From contig NZ_CANMQD010000002.1 in assembly GCF_947499945.1 (NCBI RefSeq), positions 186,001 through 250,000 of the forward strand: a DNA stretch of 64,000 bases. The letters are read 5' to 3'. The translations under genes were made by a program, and so were the position numbers. Under the pieces are notes generated by a model that saw nothing but the letters and a program-made list of their open reading frames with translations, did not search any database and was not told the DNA's origin. The stretch's first letter is position 1; each line of letters starts with the position of its first letter. This document shows, piece by piece, positions 37,133 through 46,622 of this stretch. The DNA comes from an uncultured Sulfitobacter sp. GTDB lineage: Bacteria; Pseudomonadota; Alphaproteobacteria; Rhodobacterales; Rhodobacteraceae.

Positions 37133-37311
37133 TTAGGGCGGCGGTATGCGGGGCGCAGCTCTTTGTGATTGGTAAATCGCGCGTAAAATCGCTTGCAGTT
37201 CTGGTTCCGCTACCCCCTCGCTGGTCTCGATAGGTTTGGCTGACTTCTGTGTGCGCAGGCCTGTCTCCGGGTCTCACGGTCGCACAGCGCTGCAACCTCC
37301 GACCACCGCAT
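37133..37311 (-). pseudogene. Possible decayed small gene
   Basis: In the 423-nt gap between argF and gnd, the minus strand reads MRWSEVAALCDRE in one frame, then continues as DPETGLRTQKSAKPIETS..ELQAILRAIYQSQ to TAA at 37133 in another. This suggests a small frameshifted gene, convergent with argF. No family is recognised. The remainder, 37312-37525, is AT-rich and presumably holds the gnd promoter. Confidence 0.25.
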
Positions 37312-37525
37312 CAAATTGGAAAGTTTGACGGCATGCGCCAGACCAAAGTGCATTCAACACATGTTTTATATTATCTCTGGCTGCAAATTTTTTGCTTCTA
37401 ATTTCAGGGCATCCACAAACTAATTTTAGCGAATTGGCGATATTGGAGCAGGAAGTGCATGGGCTTGCGCTGCTTTGTCAAAACAACCAACCTTGCCAAA
37501 ACCGGACTTGGAGTAGGGAAATTAT

Positions 37526-38953
37526 ATGACACGGGCCATTGCCGACATTGGAATCTACGGATTGGGCACGATGGGCAGTGCACTGGCCCTCAATCTTGCA
37601 GAGAACGGTTTTCAGGTTGCCGTGACTAACCGCGAGGTTGAGTGGATCGGCAAGTTCGTTGAGCAAGCAGGTCCACTTGCTACTACCATTAGTCCACAAA
37701 TAACGCTTGAGACATTTGTCGCAAGCCTCAAGGCTCCGCGCACTATCCTCTTTATGATTCCGTCTGGTGCGCCCATGGATGCGATGATCGAAGCCGTCAT
37801 GCCTTTTTTGGACGACGGCGATACAATCATTGATGGTGGCAACGCTGATTTCAATGATACCCGACGCCGGTTTGATCGGTTAAACGGCACAGGCGCCCAT
37901 TTCGTTGGGATGGGGGTGTCGGGTGGTGAAAAGGGTGCGAGGAACGGTCCTTCGATGATGGTCGGCGGTTCTGTGCACAGCTGGACCCAGCTTAAGCCGA
38001 TGGCCGAAGCCATCGCAGCGAAATTCGAGGGTGAACCGTGTGTGGCCCACTTGGGCCCGGACGGCGCTGGGCATTTTGTAAAGACGGTGCATAACGGCAT
38101 CGAATATGCCGACATGCAGATGATTTCCGAGCTTTACGGACTGCTGCGCGATGGTGGGGGATGGAATGCGCCGCGCATCGGAAAGCTGTTTGAGAGCTGG
38201 CAGGACGGCCCCCTGAGTTCCTACCTGATTGAAGTCAGTGCCGCAGCTCTGCAAACCATCGATCCCGATACAAGATTGCCGATGGTCGATGTTATTCTTG
38301 ATCAGGCAGGGCAAAAGGGAACAGGCCGCTGGACTGTCATTGAGGCGCTGAAGATGGGGCAGTCTGCAAATGCGATCGAGGCTGCCGTTGGTGCGCGGGG
38401 CTGGTCTTCCGAGAAGGGCATGCGTAATGCGGCTGAATCCGCTTTGGGCGCAGGTGCCTTGCATGCGGATATGCCCTCTGAGGATGATCTTGAGCAGGCT
38501 TTGATTGCGGCGCGAATAATCGCCCATGCTCAGGGATTTCGTCTTCTGGATGCTGCATCGCAGGAATTTGACTGGTCGTTGGACATGGCCCGCATTTCCG
38601 AGATTTGGCGTGCCGGATGCATCATCCGCTCGGCGTTGTTGGATGACCTCGCAACAGCATTTCGTACTGATTTGCCGCATGGCCACCTGATCCTGTCACC
38701 GAAAATCGCCGCGACACTGACCCAAACCATGCCTGCCTTGCGGCGCGTTGTGGTGGCGGGGGTCTCCCTTGGAACAGCCTTGCCTGCACTGTCAGCAGCG
38801 CTTGCGTGGTACGACAGCATGCGGCGCGGACGCGGCACGACGAACCTCATTCAGGCGCAGCGGGATTTCTTTGGCGCACACGGATTTGCACGCACGGATA
38901 AGGACGGCAAATTCAATGCGCAATGGCCTGATCTGACCAGTGAGCGGTCTTAG
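37526..38953 (+). CDS. gnd: 6-phosphogluconate dehydrogenase, decarboxylating
   Basis: 475 residues. Rossmann motif GLGTMGSALALNLAE near residue 11, substrate motif GMGVSGGEKGARNGPSMMVGG near 128-148 and catalytic Lys in HFVKTVHNGIEYADMQM near 186. Full-length dimeric pentose-phosphate enzyme making ribulose 5-phosphate, CO2 and NADPH. GAGTAGGGAA lies before the ATG. Its stop overlaps the convergent hrpB stop by 4 nt. Confidence 0.92.
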   Translation: MTRAIADIGIYGLGTMGSALALNLAENGFQVAVTNREVEWIGKFVEQAGPLATTISPQITLETFVASLKAPRTILFMIPSGAPMDAMIEAVMPFLDDGDTIIDGGNADFNDTRRRFDRLNGTGAHFVGMGVSGGEKGARNGPSMMVGGSVHSWTQLKPMAEAIAAKFEGEPCVAHLGPDGAGHFVKTVHNGIEYADMQMISELYGLLRDGGGWNAPRIGKLFESWQDGPLSSYLIEVSAAALQTIDPDTRLPMVDVILDQAGQKGTGRWTVIEALKMGQSANAIEAAVGARGWSSEKGMRNAAESALGAGALHADMPSEDDLEQALIAARIIAHAQGFRLLDAASQEFDWSLDMARISEIWRAGCIIRSALLDDLATAFRTDLPHGHLILSPKIAATLTQTMPALRRVVVAGVSLGTALPALSAALAWYDSMRRGRGTTNLIQAQRDFFGAHGFARTDKDGKFNAQWPDLTSERS

Positions 38954-41373
38954 GTGCCGCGCGGTTTGGCCCGCAGCGTAGGATCGGCCTCACGCGGGTC
39001 TTCAGGCCACGGATGGCGCGGGTATTGGGATTTCATATCCTTGCGCACATCGGCGTAGGAGCCATCCCAGAAACCGATCAAATCCATCGTGACCTGCACA
39101 GGGCGCTGGGCGGGTGAGAGCAGCGTCACCTGAAGCGGCTGGCCTGCCACGCTCGGGTGGCGCGTGACTCCAAACATCTCTTGCAGTCGCACGGCGATCT
39201 GGGGCGTGTCTCCGTCATAATCGATTGCAATGCGCCGACCCAAAGGCGTCACGAAATGCCCCGGTGCGGCGCGGTCCATCTGTTGTTGCTGGTCCCAGCT
39301 TAGCCGCGCCTTTAGCGCTGGTAACATGTCAAAGCGTTTCCAATCAGCAGCGCTGCGTGTGGTGCCAAGGTGGGGCAGGAGCCAGTCTTCAAGCGTCGCG
39401 AGCAAATTTGCCTCCGAGAAGTCGGGGAAGTCAGGCTGATCCGCCATAAGGGCCGCACGGCGCAGAAACCTTGCTGCGGCTTTGTCAGGGCGTAGGCCCA
39501 GCTGCGCCACACCCTCCAGCATCGCTTGGGCCACCACGTCTTGGGGTGCATCGCTCCAAATGCGGTCATCCAGAACCAACGCGCCAAAGCGTTCCTGCCG
39601 TCGTGTCTCGACCCGCCCCTCGCGGCGCGACCAGACGCAGTGATCATGCCATGCTATCTGATCGGCAAAGGCCGTACGCAGTGCGCTTTCCGGCAGGGCG
39701 GTACCTTGGCGAATGCGAGCTTCACGCGGGTCACCGTCAAGGTCTGTTGCCACAATAAGGCGTTCTCCTGCCAGTGGATCACCGTCAGAAACCACTGCCC
39801 CCTTGCCTCCCGACAGCACAAATCGCGCCGCGTCTCCCTTGCGGCGTAGACCGATGCGGTCGGGATAGGCGAGGGCGGCAAGGGTGCCGATGTCTTCGGG
39901 TCCATCGGGAGAAGTGGACCGAGAGAGCCGCTTGGCCTCTTGGCGGATGCGGGCCAGCGTTGCGTGGTGCACTTCGCCTGACACCCGCTTCCCCGCAACT
40001 GCGCGCATGCGGTGGCTAAGGTCGAGGGGCGCACCGCGCAGTGGGTCACGCTCCGCCAGTATCGCGGCCAGCGTTGCCGCCTTGCGACCCCCGAGAGCCA
40101 CCATATGCGCCAAGCGCGGGTGCAGCGGGAGTTTGGCGAGCGAGCGACCATGTGCGGTTATGCGATGTTCTGCGTCAAGAGCGCCCAGCATGTGCAAAAG
40201 GGAGTTGGCCTCCATAAGCCGCCCCGCGTGAGGGCGGGTGACAAAGGCCAGTTCCTCTGCCTGCGCCCCCCACAGAGCCAATTCGAGCGCAAAGGCACTC
40301 AAGTCGCCGCTCTCAATCTCGGCAGGAGGATATGCGGCGAGTGCGCCATCCTCACCTTTGGTCCAGAGCTTGTAGGCAACCCCTTCGCTCATCCGTCCTG
40401 CGCGGCCTGCGCGTTGGGTGGCTTCGGCTTGGGTCACGCGGGTGGTGACGAGGCGCGACATACCTGACGAGGGATTGAACTCGGCGCGGCGCGATCTGCC
40501 GCCGTCTACGACAATGCGGATCCCTTCGATGGTGAGCGATGTTTCAGCAATGGAAGTGGCCAGCACGATCTTGCGCCCCTCGGTCGCAGGATTGATCGCC
40601 GCACGCTGCGCTTTGAAATCCATCGCACCAAACAACGGGGCCACGGTGCAGTCCGCAGGCACCTGTCGTTCCAAGAGGTTCTGTACGCGCCTGATCTCCC
40701 CCTCACCAGGCAGGAACACCAGCGCCGATCCTTCCGTCTGTGTCATCGCATAGAGCACCAGATCGGCAACTGCCTGCTCGAACCGCGTTGTTTTGGGAAG
40801 CGGTTTATCAAGCCAGTTTGGCGTCACGGGGAAGCTGCGGCCCTCGGAGGTGACGATCGGTGCATCCATCAGTGCTGCTACTGGGGCAGCATCCAGCGTG
40901 GCGGACATGGCCACCAGCATCAGGTCATCGCGCAGTACGCCTGCGATCTCCAAACACAGGGCGAGGCCAAGGTCTGCGTTCAGCGAGCGTTCGTGGAATT
41001 CGTCAAAGATCACTGCGCCGATGCCCGGCAATTCAGGATTTTCCTGCATCATGCGGGTGAGAATGCCTTCGGTGACTACTTCGATGCGGGTAAACTTTGA
41101 TACCTCTGACGCACCGCGCACGCGGTAGCCGACAGTCTCGCCCGCTTTCTCGCCCAAGGTCTGGGCCATCCGCTCTGCCGCGGCGCGGGCGGCGAGCCGA
41201 CGGGGTTCGAGCATCAGGATGCGTTGGTCAGTCAGCCCCGCCTCCAGCATCGCCAGTGGTACGCGTGTCGTCTTGCCCGCACCGGGCGGCGCTTGGAGCA
41301 CGAGCCGTCCACGGTCGCGCAGCGCCCCCAAGATATCGGGCATGACTTCATCAATGGGCAGTTGCGTTTTCAT
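38950..41373 (-). CDS. hrpB: ATP-dependent helicase HrpB
   Basis: 807 residues from ATG 41373 (MKTQLPIDEVMPDIL). The frame stays open for another 190 codons upstream, but that part lies antisense to the start of meaB and has no protein-like content. DEAH motifs: Walker A APPGAGKTTRVPLAML near 30, DEFHERS near 120, SAT (AMSATLDA) near 150, QRAGRAGR near 325; C-terminal HrpB-specific domain (about 680-800). RNA helicase family of unclear cellular role. Divergent from meaB. Confidence 0.9.
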   Translation of the reverse strand: MKTQLPIDEVMPDILGALRDRGRLVLQAPPGAGKTTRVPLAMLEAGLTDQRILMLEPRRLAARAAAERMAQTLGEKAGETVGYRVRGASEVSKFTRIEVVTEGILTRMMQENPELPGIGAVIFDEFHERSLNADLGLALCLEIAGVLRDDLMLVAMSATLDAAPVAALMDAPIVTSEGRSFPVTPNWLDKPLPKTTRFEQAVADLVLYAMTQTEGSALVFLPGEGEIRRVQNLLERQVPADCTVAPLFGAMDFKAQRAAINPATEGRKIVLATSIAETSLTIEGIRIVVDGGRSRRAEFNPSSGMSRLVTTRVTQAEATQRAGRAGRMSEGVAYKLWTKGEDGALAAYPPAEIESGDLSAFALELALWGAQAEELAFVTRPHAGRLMEANSLLHMLGALDAEHRITAHGRSLAKLPLHPRLAHMVALGGRKAATLAAILAERDPLRGAPLDLSHRMRAVAGKRVSGEVHHATLARIRQEAKRLSRSTSPDGPEDIGTLAALAYPDRIGLRRKGDAARFVLSGGKGAVVSDGDPLAGERLIVATDLDGDPREARIRQGTALPESALRTAFADQIAWHDHCVWSRREGRVETRRQERFGALVLDDRIWSDAPQDVVAQAMLEGVAQLGLRPDKAAARFLRRAALMADQPDFPDFSEANLLATLEDWLLPHLGTTRSAADWKRFDMLPALKARLSWDQQQQMDRAAPGHFVTPLGRRIAIDYDGDTPQIAVRLQEMFGVTRHPSVAGQPLQVTLLSPAQRPVQVTMDLIGFWDGSYADVRKDMKSQYPRHPWPEDPREADPTLRAKPRGT

Positions 41374-41466
41374 GCGGCCCTTATCTGTGGTGCAGAGGTG
41401 TGGGGCAAGGCTGGACATTCGCGGCGCGGGGCGTGAAAAACGGAAGGAATGGCGCGGAGGCATACC

Positions 41467-42438
41467 ATGGACATCAAAGATATGGCGCAGCGGATCATCG
41501 CGGGGGAGCGACGTGCCTTGGCGCGTGCAATTACGCTGGTGGAAAGCGGGCGTGCAGATCACCGCGTCCAAGCAACAGAGTTGCTGGCCGCACTCGGCAC
41601 ACAAAAGCAAGCGCTGCGCATCGGGTTGTCGGGGACACCCGGTGTGGGGAAGTCTACCTTCATCGAGAGCTTTGGTTTGATGCTGACAGCGCAGGGGCTG
41701 CGGGTGGCCGTGCTGGCAGTTGATCCCAGCTCGTCTCGCTCTGGTGGCTCCATCCTCGGGGATAAAACACGGATGGATTTGCTCAGCCGTGATCCGAATG
41801 CTTTTATCAGACCGTCCCCTAGCCAGACCCATCTGGGCGGTGTCGCACGGCGCACGCGGGAGGCTGTGGCGCTGTGCGAGGCGGCAGGGTTTGATGTGGT
41901 GCTGATCGAGACGGTCGGCGTGGGCCAGTCCGAGACCGTGGTGGCACAAATGTCCGACCTTTTCCTGCTGCTGCTTGCCCCTGCGGGCGGAGACGAGTTG
42001 CAGGGCGTCAAACGCGGCATCATGGAAATGGCCGATGTGATTGTGGTCAACAAAGCTGATGGCGATCTCAAGGCGACAGCAATGCGCACACAGGCCGATT
42101 ATGCAGGCGCACTGCGTCTGATGCGTAAACGCCCACAGGATCCCGAAGGCTACCCAAAAGCGATGACCGTGTCAGCGTTGGAACAGCGCGGCCTGCCTGA
42201 GGTCTGGGAGACACTGAAAACGCTTTCGGACTGGCGCCGCGATCACGGTTTTTGGGAGCTTACGCGCGCCACGCAAGCGCGCTATTGGTTTGAAGACTCG
42301 GTGAAAACGGCACTTCTGGCGCAGCTTGACCAACCACGGGTCCGTACCGCTTTGGCGGCTCTGAGTGATGCGGTCGCACGCGGGGAGCGCGAGCCTACTG
42401 CCGCTGCCGCTGCGTTTGTGCGCGAATTGCGTAGCTAG
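41467..42438 (+). CDS. meaB: Methylmalonyl-CoA mutase-associated GTPase MeaB
   Basis: 323 residues from ATG 41467 with GGAGG seven bases upstream. G-domain motifs: [15 protein letters not shown] (P-loop), [24 protein letters not shown] (switch) and NKAD. MeaB-type chaperone GTPases protect and reload adenosylcobalamin mutases. No mutase gene is in the window. Confidence 0.88.
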   Translation: MDIKDMAQRIIAGERRALARAITLVESGRADHRVQATELLAALGTQKQALRIGLSGTPGVGKSTFIESFGLMLTAQGLRVAVLAVDPSSSRSGGSILGDKTRMDLLSRDPNAFIRPSPSQTHLGGVARRTREAVALCEAAGFDVVLIETVGVGQSETVVAQMSDLFLLLLAPAGGDELQGVKRGIMEMADVIVVNKADGDLKATAMRTQADYAGALRLMRKRPQDPEGYPKAMTVSALEQRGLPEVWETLKTLSDWRRDHGFWELTRATQARYWFEDSVKTALLAQLDQPRVRTALAALSDAVARGEREPTAAAAAFVRELRS

Positions 42439-42582
42439 GCACGATATTCGGGGCATGGCGGGTTGACCTGACCTGCGATTCCTCCTAATGACTGCGAACC
42501 AATTTACGGGTCGCCAATGGTGCGACTTGATTAGCTGTGGTCCCAAAACGTGGGTGCCGCGCCGAACCAAAAGGATGAACCC

Positions 42583-42882
42583 ATGTCGCGCCGTTGCGAA
42601 TTGACCGGAAAAGGCCCGATGTCGGGCAATAACGTATCCCACGCCAAGAACCGCACGCGCCGTCGGTTCCTGCCAAACTTGAACGACACAACGCTTCAGT
42701 CCGAATCGCTGGGCCGTGGCTTCAAACTGCGCATCTCTGCTGCGGCTCTGCGCTCGGTCGATCACCGTGGTGGTCTGGATGCGTACCTTGCAAAAGCGAA
42801 AGACACCGAGCTGTCTGACAACGCGTTGAAGATCAAAAAAGCGATCGCGAAGTCCGGTGCTACGGCTGACGTGCTGTCCTAA
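42583..42882 (+). CDS. rpmB: Large ribosomal subunit protein bL28
   Basis: 99 residues from ATG 42583, AAGGATG upstream. Begins [20 protein letters not shown] and continues RRRFLPNL, diagnostic of bL28; the C-terminal part matches the long alphaproteobacterial form. A strong terminator follows 21 nt later. A weak promoter-like TTGACC lies at 42463. Confidence 0.95.
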   Translation: MSRRCELTGKGPMSGNNVSHAKNRTRRRFLPNLNDTTLQSESLGRGFKLRISAAALRSVDHRGGLDAYLAKAKDTELSDNALKIKKAIAKSGATADVLS

Positions 42883-42903
42883 GCTCGCTTTAGAACTGAT
42901 TTG

Positions 42904-42939
42904 AAACGGCCCCGACCTGAATTCAGGTCGGGGCCGTTT
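42904..42939 (+). terminator. rpmB: Strong rho-independent terminator of rpmB
   Basis: A 36-nt perfect palindrome, stem AAACGGCCCCGACCTGAA with its exact complement and no unpaired loop in the linear repeat, ending in TTTT. GC-rich core with A/T tails, so it could work in both directions. Confidence 0.88.
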
Positions 42940-43006
42940 TCGTGTTTGGGACTGGTATCTTTGCCAAAGTATCCACACATAGGTCAGAGCAAGAGGAAGG
43001 TCCGAT

Positions 43007-43483
43007 ATGCGAAACCGCAAAGCAACACTAAGCATTGTCGTGCTATTTGCACTGGTTGCCGTGGTGATGGCTGTTGTGTCGGTCAAGCTATCGCCGCTGG
43101 ATCAAAGCGATGCAGCCTTCGCTGTGGAAGAACCTTATCTGCGCAGCAGCATGTCCACCTCTACCACCGCTGCGGCGTTTATGGTCCTGCGCAACATCAC
43201 AGGAACGGATGACCGCCTCGTCGGGGTGAGCAGCGCATTGCCGGGTCGTGTAGAGCTTCATACGCATTCTCAGGATGTGAACGGCGTCATGCGCATGAGA
43301 GCGATTGAGGGGGGGATTTCGATCCCTGACGAAGCTGTACACGCGTTCGAGCGGGGCGGCGACCATTTGATGTTCACGGGACTGCAAGAGCCGCTCACGC
43401 AAGGTCAGTTGGTGCCTGTAACACTTGTATTCGAGCGCGTGGGAGAAGTTGAAATCATCATCCCTGTGGATTTGAACCGCTAG
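43007..43483 (+). CDS. Periplasmic copper chaperone PCu(A)C
   Basis: 158 residues with an N-terminal signal anchor (about 8-28) and a PCuAC domain. The Cu(I) ligand pattern H-x-M..H-x-M is seen as LHTHSQDVNGVMRMRAI near 87-103 and GGDHLMFTGL near 120. Such chaperones deliver copper to cytochrome oxidase CuA/CuB sites. AGGAAGG precedes the ATG. No oxidase genes are nearby. Confidence 0.85.
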   Translation: MRNRKATLSIVVLFALVAVVMAVVSVKLSPLDQSDAAFAVEEPYLRSSMSTSTTAAAFMVLRNITGTDDRLVGVSSALPGRVELHTHSQDVNGVMRMRAIEGGISIPDEAVHAFERGGDHLMFTGLQEPLTQGQLVPVTLVFERVGEVEIIIPVDLNR

Positions 43484-43514
43484 CCCCAGCAGGGTTTTTT
43501 ACATGAAACGGTTC

Positions 43515-43533
43515 GGGATTTTTGAAAAATTCC
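43515..43533. terminator. AT-rich palindrome between convergent genes
   Basis: ATTTTT / AAAAAT around a G, flanked by GG and CC, between the PCuAC stop (43483) and the sirtuin stop (43541). Same core as 11375-11391. Position suits a short bidirectional terminator. Confidence 0.35.
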
Positions 43534-43540
43534 GGCGTCT

Positions 43541-44236
43541 CTAATTGCTGTTGAGAATATCCTCGACCCAAGCCGTGACGGTCTGGGTCGCAGGGCCCAG
43601 CAGTGCCTTATCAAATTGTGATCCCACGGCGGACGGTTCCAGATTGATCTCAAGCGTTTGTGCCCCTGCACCCGCAGCCTCGGCAACGAAGCCTGCGGCG
43701 GGATAGACATTGCCAGAGGTGCCGATGGCGGCGAAAATATCAGCCTGCCCGAGGGCTGTGAATATACGCTCCATCTGGTAGGGCATTTCCCCAAACCAAA
43801 CGATATCTGGCCGTGCCGCAGGCGCATCGCAGGCAGGGCAGGCATTGCCCACCGCCATTTGCAGGGGCGCAGGCCAGCGATGGTCACACCGTCCACAAAG
43901 CGCCGAGTTCAGCGCCCCGTGCATATGGATGAGGTTTTGCGTGCCGCCCCGCTCATGCAAGTCATCGACGTTCTGTGTCACAACAAGGACATCTCCGCGG
44001 TGCTCTGCTTCAAGTCGCGCCAGCGCTTTATGGGCCGCGTTAGGCTGCGCTTCCGCAGCTTGAGCGCGGCGTGCATTATAGAAATCCACGACCAGTTGGG
44101 GGTCGCGTAAAAACCCTTCGGGCGTTGCCACATCTTCTACGCGATGCTGCGCCCAAAGGCCCGTTTCGGCGCGAAATGTCTCGATACCGCTTTCTGCTGA
44201 AATGCCTGCGCCGGTGAGGATGATGATTTTGCTCAT
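43541..44236 (-). CDS. cobB: NAD-dependent protein deacylase (sirtuin)
   Basis: 231 residues from ATG 44236 with GGAGC upstream. Sir2 motifs GAGISAESGIETFR near 8, TQNVDDLHERGG near 95 (catalytic His in MHGALNS), zinc pairs CGRCDHRW and CPACDAP, and GTSGNVYPA. Type III short bacterial sirtuin, deacetylating or desuccinylating protein lysines. Confidence 0.9.
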   Translation of the reverse strand: MSKIIILTGAGISAESGIETFRAETGLWAQHRVEDVATPEGFLRDPQLVVDFYNARRAQAAEAQPNAAHKALARLEAEHRGDVLVVTQNVDDLHERGGTQNLIHMHGALNSALCGRCDHRWPAPLQMAVGNACPACDAPAARPDIVWFGEMPYQMERIFTALGQADIFAAIGTSGNVYPAAGFVAEAAGAGAQTLEINLEPSAVGSQFDKALLGPATQTVTAWVEDILNSN

Positions 44237-44500
44237 AGGATGCTCCGTGTGGATGGGAATAGCAAATGTTGTGAGGGGCCGCGGCTTGACCGTCAAGCCG
44301 TGAGCGTTCTGGCAAGAATCACCTGGCCTGCATCATCCCTTCACGAGGGTCTTGGCGGCAACTTCAACAGGTAATGCGTCTGGTTTGGAGCTGGAAGGGC
44401 GCGCTGATGGCGCTTGATAGCCTAAGGATCACATATGCCAGCAGCTAGAGAGGCTAAAAACGCGACTCACGTGCATCTCCCCTTGAAAATCGCCGCCGAT

Positions 44501-44534
44501 GCGCTCATTTAAGCGCAGTCCCCAAAGAGGGGAC
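44501..44534 (+). promoter_or_regulatory. infA: Two hairpins in the infA leader
   Basis: GCGCT/AGCGC (44501-44516) and GTCCCC/GGGGAC with a 5-nt loop (44518-44534) lie 18 to 52 nt before the infA start, ahead of CAGGAGAG. They could stabilise or modulate the leader; no regulator is identifiable. The rest of 44237-44500 shows no gene. Confidence 0.35.
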
Positions 44535-44552
44535 GTATTTACAGGAGAGACC

Positions 44553-44771
44553 ATGGCCAAGGAAGATACGCTCGAATTCCCCGGTATCGTTAAGGAACTC
44601 CTGCCGAATGCGACGTTCCGGGTCGAGCTTGAAAACGGCCATGAGATCATCGCGCACACGGCAGGCAAAATGCGCAAGAACCGCATCCGCGTTCTGGCAG
44701 GCGATAAGGTACAGGTCGAAATGACCCCTTATGACCTGACCAAAGGCCGGATCAACTACCGTTTCAAATAA
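44553..44771 (+). CDS. infA: Translation initiation factor IF-1
   Basis: 72 residues from ATG 44553 with CAGGAGAGACC upstream. [31 protein letters not shown] is the IF-1 S1-like fold; ends KGRINYRFK. Starts the conserved alphaproteobacterial block infA-maf-RNase E/G-yacG. Confidence 0.97.
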   Translation: MAKEDTLEFPGIVKELLPNATFRVELENGHEIIAHTAGKMRKNRIRVLAGDKVQVEMTPYDLTKGRINYRFK

Positions 44772-44813
44772 ACACACCCCGCCTGCCCGCAGGGTCGGGC
44801 GAGGAGCTGCCTT

Positions 44814-45392
44814 ATGAAATTCATCCTCGGATCAGGATCACCGCGCCGCAAGGAATTGCTGGCGCAAATTGGCGTTATTGCCGATGATATCCGCGCGCCT
44901 GACATTGACGAAAGCCCTTTGAAGTCTGAGCTGCCGCGCCCCTATTGCGCCCGCATGGCGCGTGAGAAGGTCGTTGCAGTGCCTGCCGATGCAGACGATA
45001 TCGTGCTGTGTGCTGATACGACCGTGGCGCTGGGCCGCCGCATCTTGGGCAAACCTGCGGACCGTGACGAAGCGGAGGCGTTCTTGCGTGCCATGTCGGG
45101 CCGCCGTCACAAGGTAATCACTGCCGTTGCCGTCAAACGTGGCGAGAAACTCTGGGAGCGTGATGTCATGAGCATTGTGCGCGTGAAAAGCCTCTCGGAC
45201 GAAGAGTTGAAGGCCTACCTCGACACTGGCGATTGGGAAGGAAAGGCTGGCGGCTATGGCATCCAAGGCCCCGCTGGCGTGCTGATCCCATGGATATCCG
45301 GCTCGTTCACCGGCATTGTGGGCCTGCCCCTCGCCGAGACTGCAAATCTGCTGCGTGCCAGCGGCTACCCTTTATATGGAGAAGGCTCATGA
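44814..45392 (+). CDS. Maf-like nucleoside triphosphate pyrophosphatase
   Basis: 192 residues. Maf signature [15 protein letters not shown] at 6-20, [10 protein letters not shown] near 67 and [11 protein letters not shown] near 98. The family hydrolyses dTTP/UTP or modified nucleotides to monophosphates. Its TGA overlaps the RNase gene start (ATGA). Confidence 0.9.
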   Translation: MKFILGSGSPRRKELLAQIGVIADDIRAPDIDESPLKSELPRPYCARMAREKVVAVPADADDIVLCADTTVALGRRILGKPADRDEAEAFLRAMSGRRHKVITAVAVKRGEKLWERDVMSIVRVKSLSDEELKAYLDTGDWEGKAGGYGIQGPAGVLIPWISGSFTGIVGLPLAETANLLRASGYPLYGEGS

Positions 45393-46414
45393 AAGGCCGC
45401 ACAATCATCCTTGATCACCTCGGTGATATCGAAGCCGCCGCTTTGATGGTGGATGGTAAGCTCGAAGACCTGTTGGTCGATACGCCGGATGCTGCCCGCA
45501 GTGGGACGGTCTACCGCGCCATTGCTGACCGCCCCGTAAAAGGGCAGGGGGGCATGTTCCTCAAAACGCCTGATGGCATGGCCTTCCTGCGCCAGATCAA
45601 GGGCCTCGCCCCCGGTCAGCCGATTCTTGTACAGGTCACGGGCTTCCCCGAAGATGGCAAGGCAATCCCGGTCACCTCCAAGCTGCTTTTCAAAAGCCGC
45701 TATGCGATCATCACACCCGACGCACCGGGCCTCAACATCTCCCGTTCCATCCGCGACGAGGCAGAGCGCGACCGCCTGCTGGAGATTGCCCATGAAGCGA
45801 TGAACGGTGCAACCTACGGCTTGATACTCCGCTCCAGCTGTGCCGACGCACAGTCTGATGCAATTTCCGAGGATATTGAAGCCATGTTGAGCCTTGCTCA
45901 TAACGTGCTCACCGACCAGAGCAATGAGATGGAAACTCTCTCCGAGGGTGATGGTCCTCACGTGCTCGCGTGGCGCGATTGGGTCGAGAAAGCCGAAGTT
46001 GTGACCGAGGCAGGAGGATTTGAAGAGCACGGCGTGCTTGACGCTCTTGATGCTCTGGCCGAGGATTTTGTCCCGCTCTCTGGTGGCGCATCGATGTATG
46101 TTGAGCCGACACGCGCGTTGGTGGCAGTGGACGTAAACACAGGCACTGACGTGTCATTGGCAGCTGGGATCAAAGCCAACATGGCCTGCGCCCGGGCCTT
46201 GCCCCGTGCACTGCGCTTGCGCGGTCTTGGTGGGCAGATCGTGCTCGACCTGGCGCCTATGCCCAAGAAGGACCGCCGTCCGTTCGAAACAGCCCTACGC
46301 TCTGCCTTTAAGGCGGATGATGTGGAGACCACACTTGTTGGCTGGACCCTTCTCGGCCACTACGAGTTGCAACGTAAACGAGCACGTTCCCCGTTGGCCG
46401 AGGTGCTCGCGTGA
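45389..46414 (+). CDS. Short ribonuclease E/G family protein
   Basis: 341 residues from ATG 45389. Core features are [12 protein letters not shown] and the catalytic [10 protein letters not shown] near 247 (Asp magnesium ligand), with [11 protein letters not shown] and a C-terminal [19 protein letters not shown]. It is much shorter than E. coli RNase G (489 aa): the S1-like region is compact and the Cys zinc-link is not seen. Probably a bona fide 5'-end-dependent endoribonuclease variant; activity is inferred. Confidence 0.82.
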   Translation: MKGRTIILDHLGDIEAAALMVDGKLEDLLVDTPDAARSGTVYRAIADRPVKGQGGMFLKTPDGMAFLRQIKGLAPGQPILVQVTGFPEDGKAIPVTSKLLFKSRYAIITPDAPGLNISRSIRDEAERDRLLEIAHEAMNGATYGLILRSSCADAQSDAISEDIEAMLSLAHNVLTDQSNEMETLSEGDGPHVLAWRDWVEKAEVVTEAGGFEEHGVLDALDALAEDFVPLSGGASMYVEPTRALVAVDVNTGTDVSLAAGIKANMACARALPRALRLRGLGGQIVLDLAPMPKKDRRPFETALRSAFKADDVETTLVGWTLLGHYELQRKRARSPLAEVLA

Positions 46415-46596
46415 CTTGTCCGATTTGTTCAAGCGATGCGGACCAGAAATATCGCCCCTTCTGCTCGCGCCGGTGCGCAGATATCGACTTGTCCAAGTGG
46501 TTTTCTGGTGCCTATGCTGCTGCCTCTCAAGACCCTGATGATATTGAAAAAGCAATTGAAGCATTAGAGAATCCGCCTGCGCAGAAAACGCATTAG
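46411..46596 (+). CDS. yacG: DNA gyrase inhibitor YacG, zinc-binding
   Basis: 61 residues, starting with GTG that overlaps the RNase stop (GTGA). CPIC and FCSRRC give the CxxC..CxxxC zinc site, followed by RCADIDLSKWFSG typical of YacG. Known to bind GyrB and inhibit gyrase in E. coli. Confidence 0.9.
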   Translation: MTCPICSSDADQKYRPFCSRRCADIDLSKWFSGAYAAASQDPDDIEKAIEALENPPAQKTH

Positions 46597-46622
46597 ATCT
46601 ATGCCTCATTCGAGTTGGGTCC

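Noticed and set aside
41374..41949. 190-codon upstream extension of hrpB
   Set aside because: Lies antisense to meaB; the ATG at 41373 gives the normal HrpB N terminus.
44518..44534. Riboswitch upstream of infA
   Set aside because: Only two simple hairpins are visible; no known riboswitch consensus was recognised.
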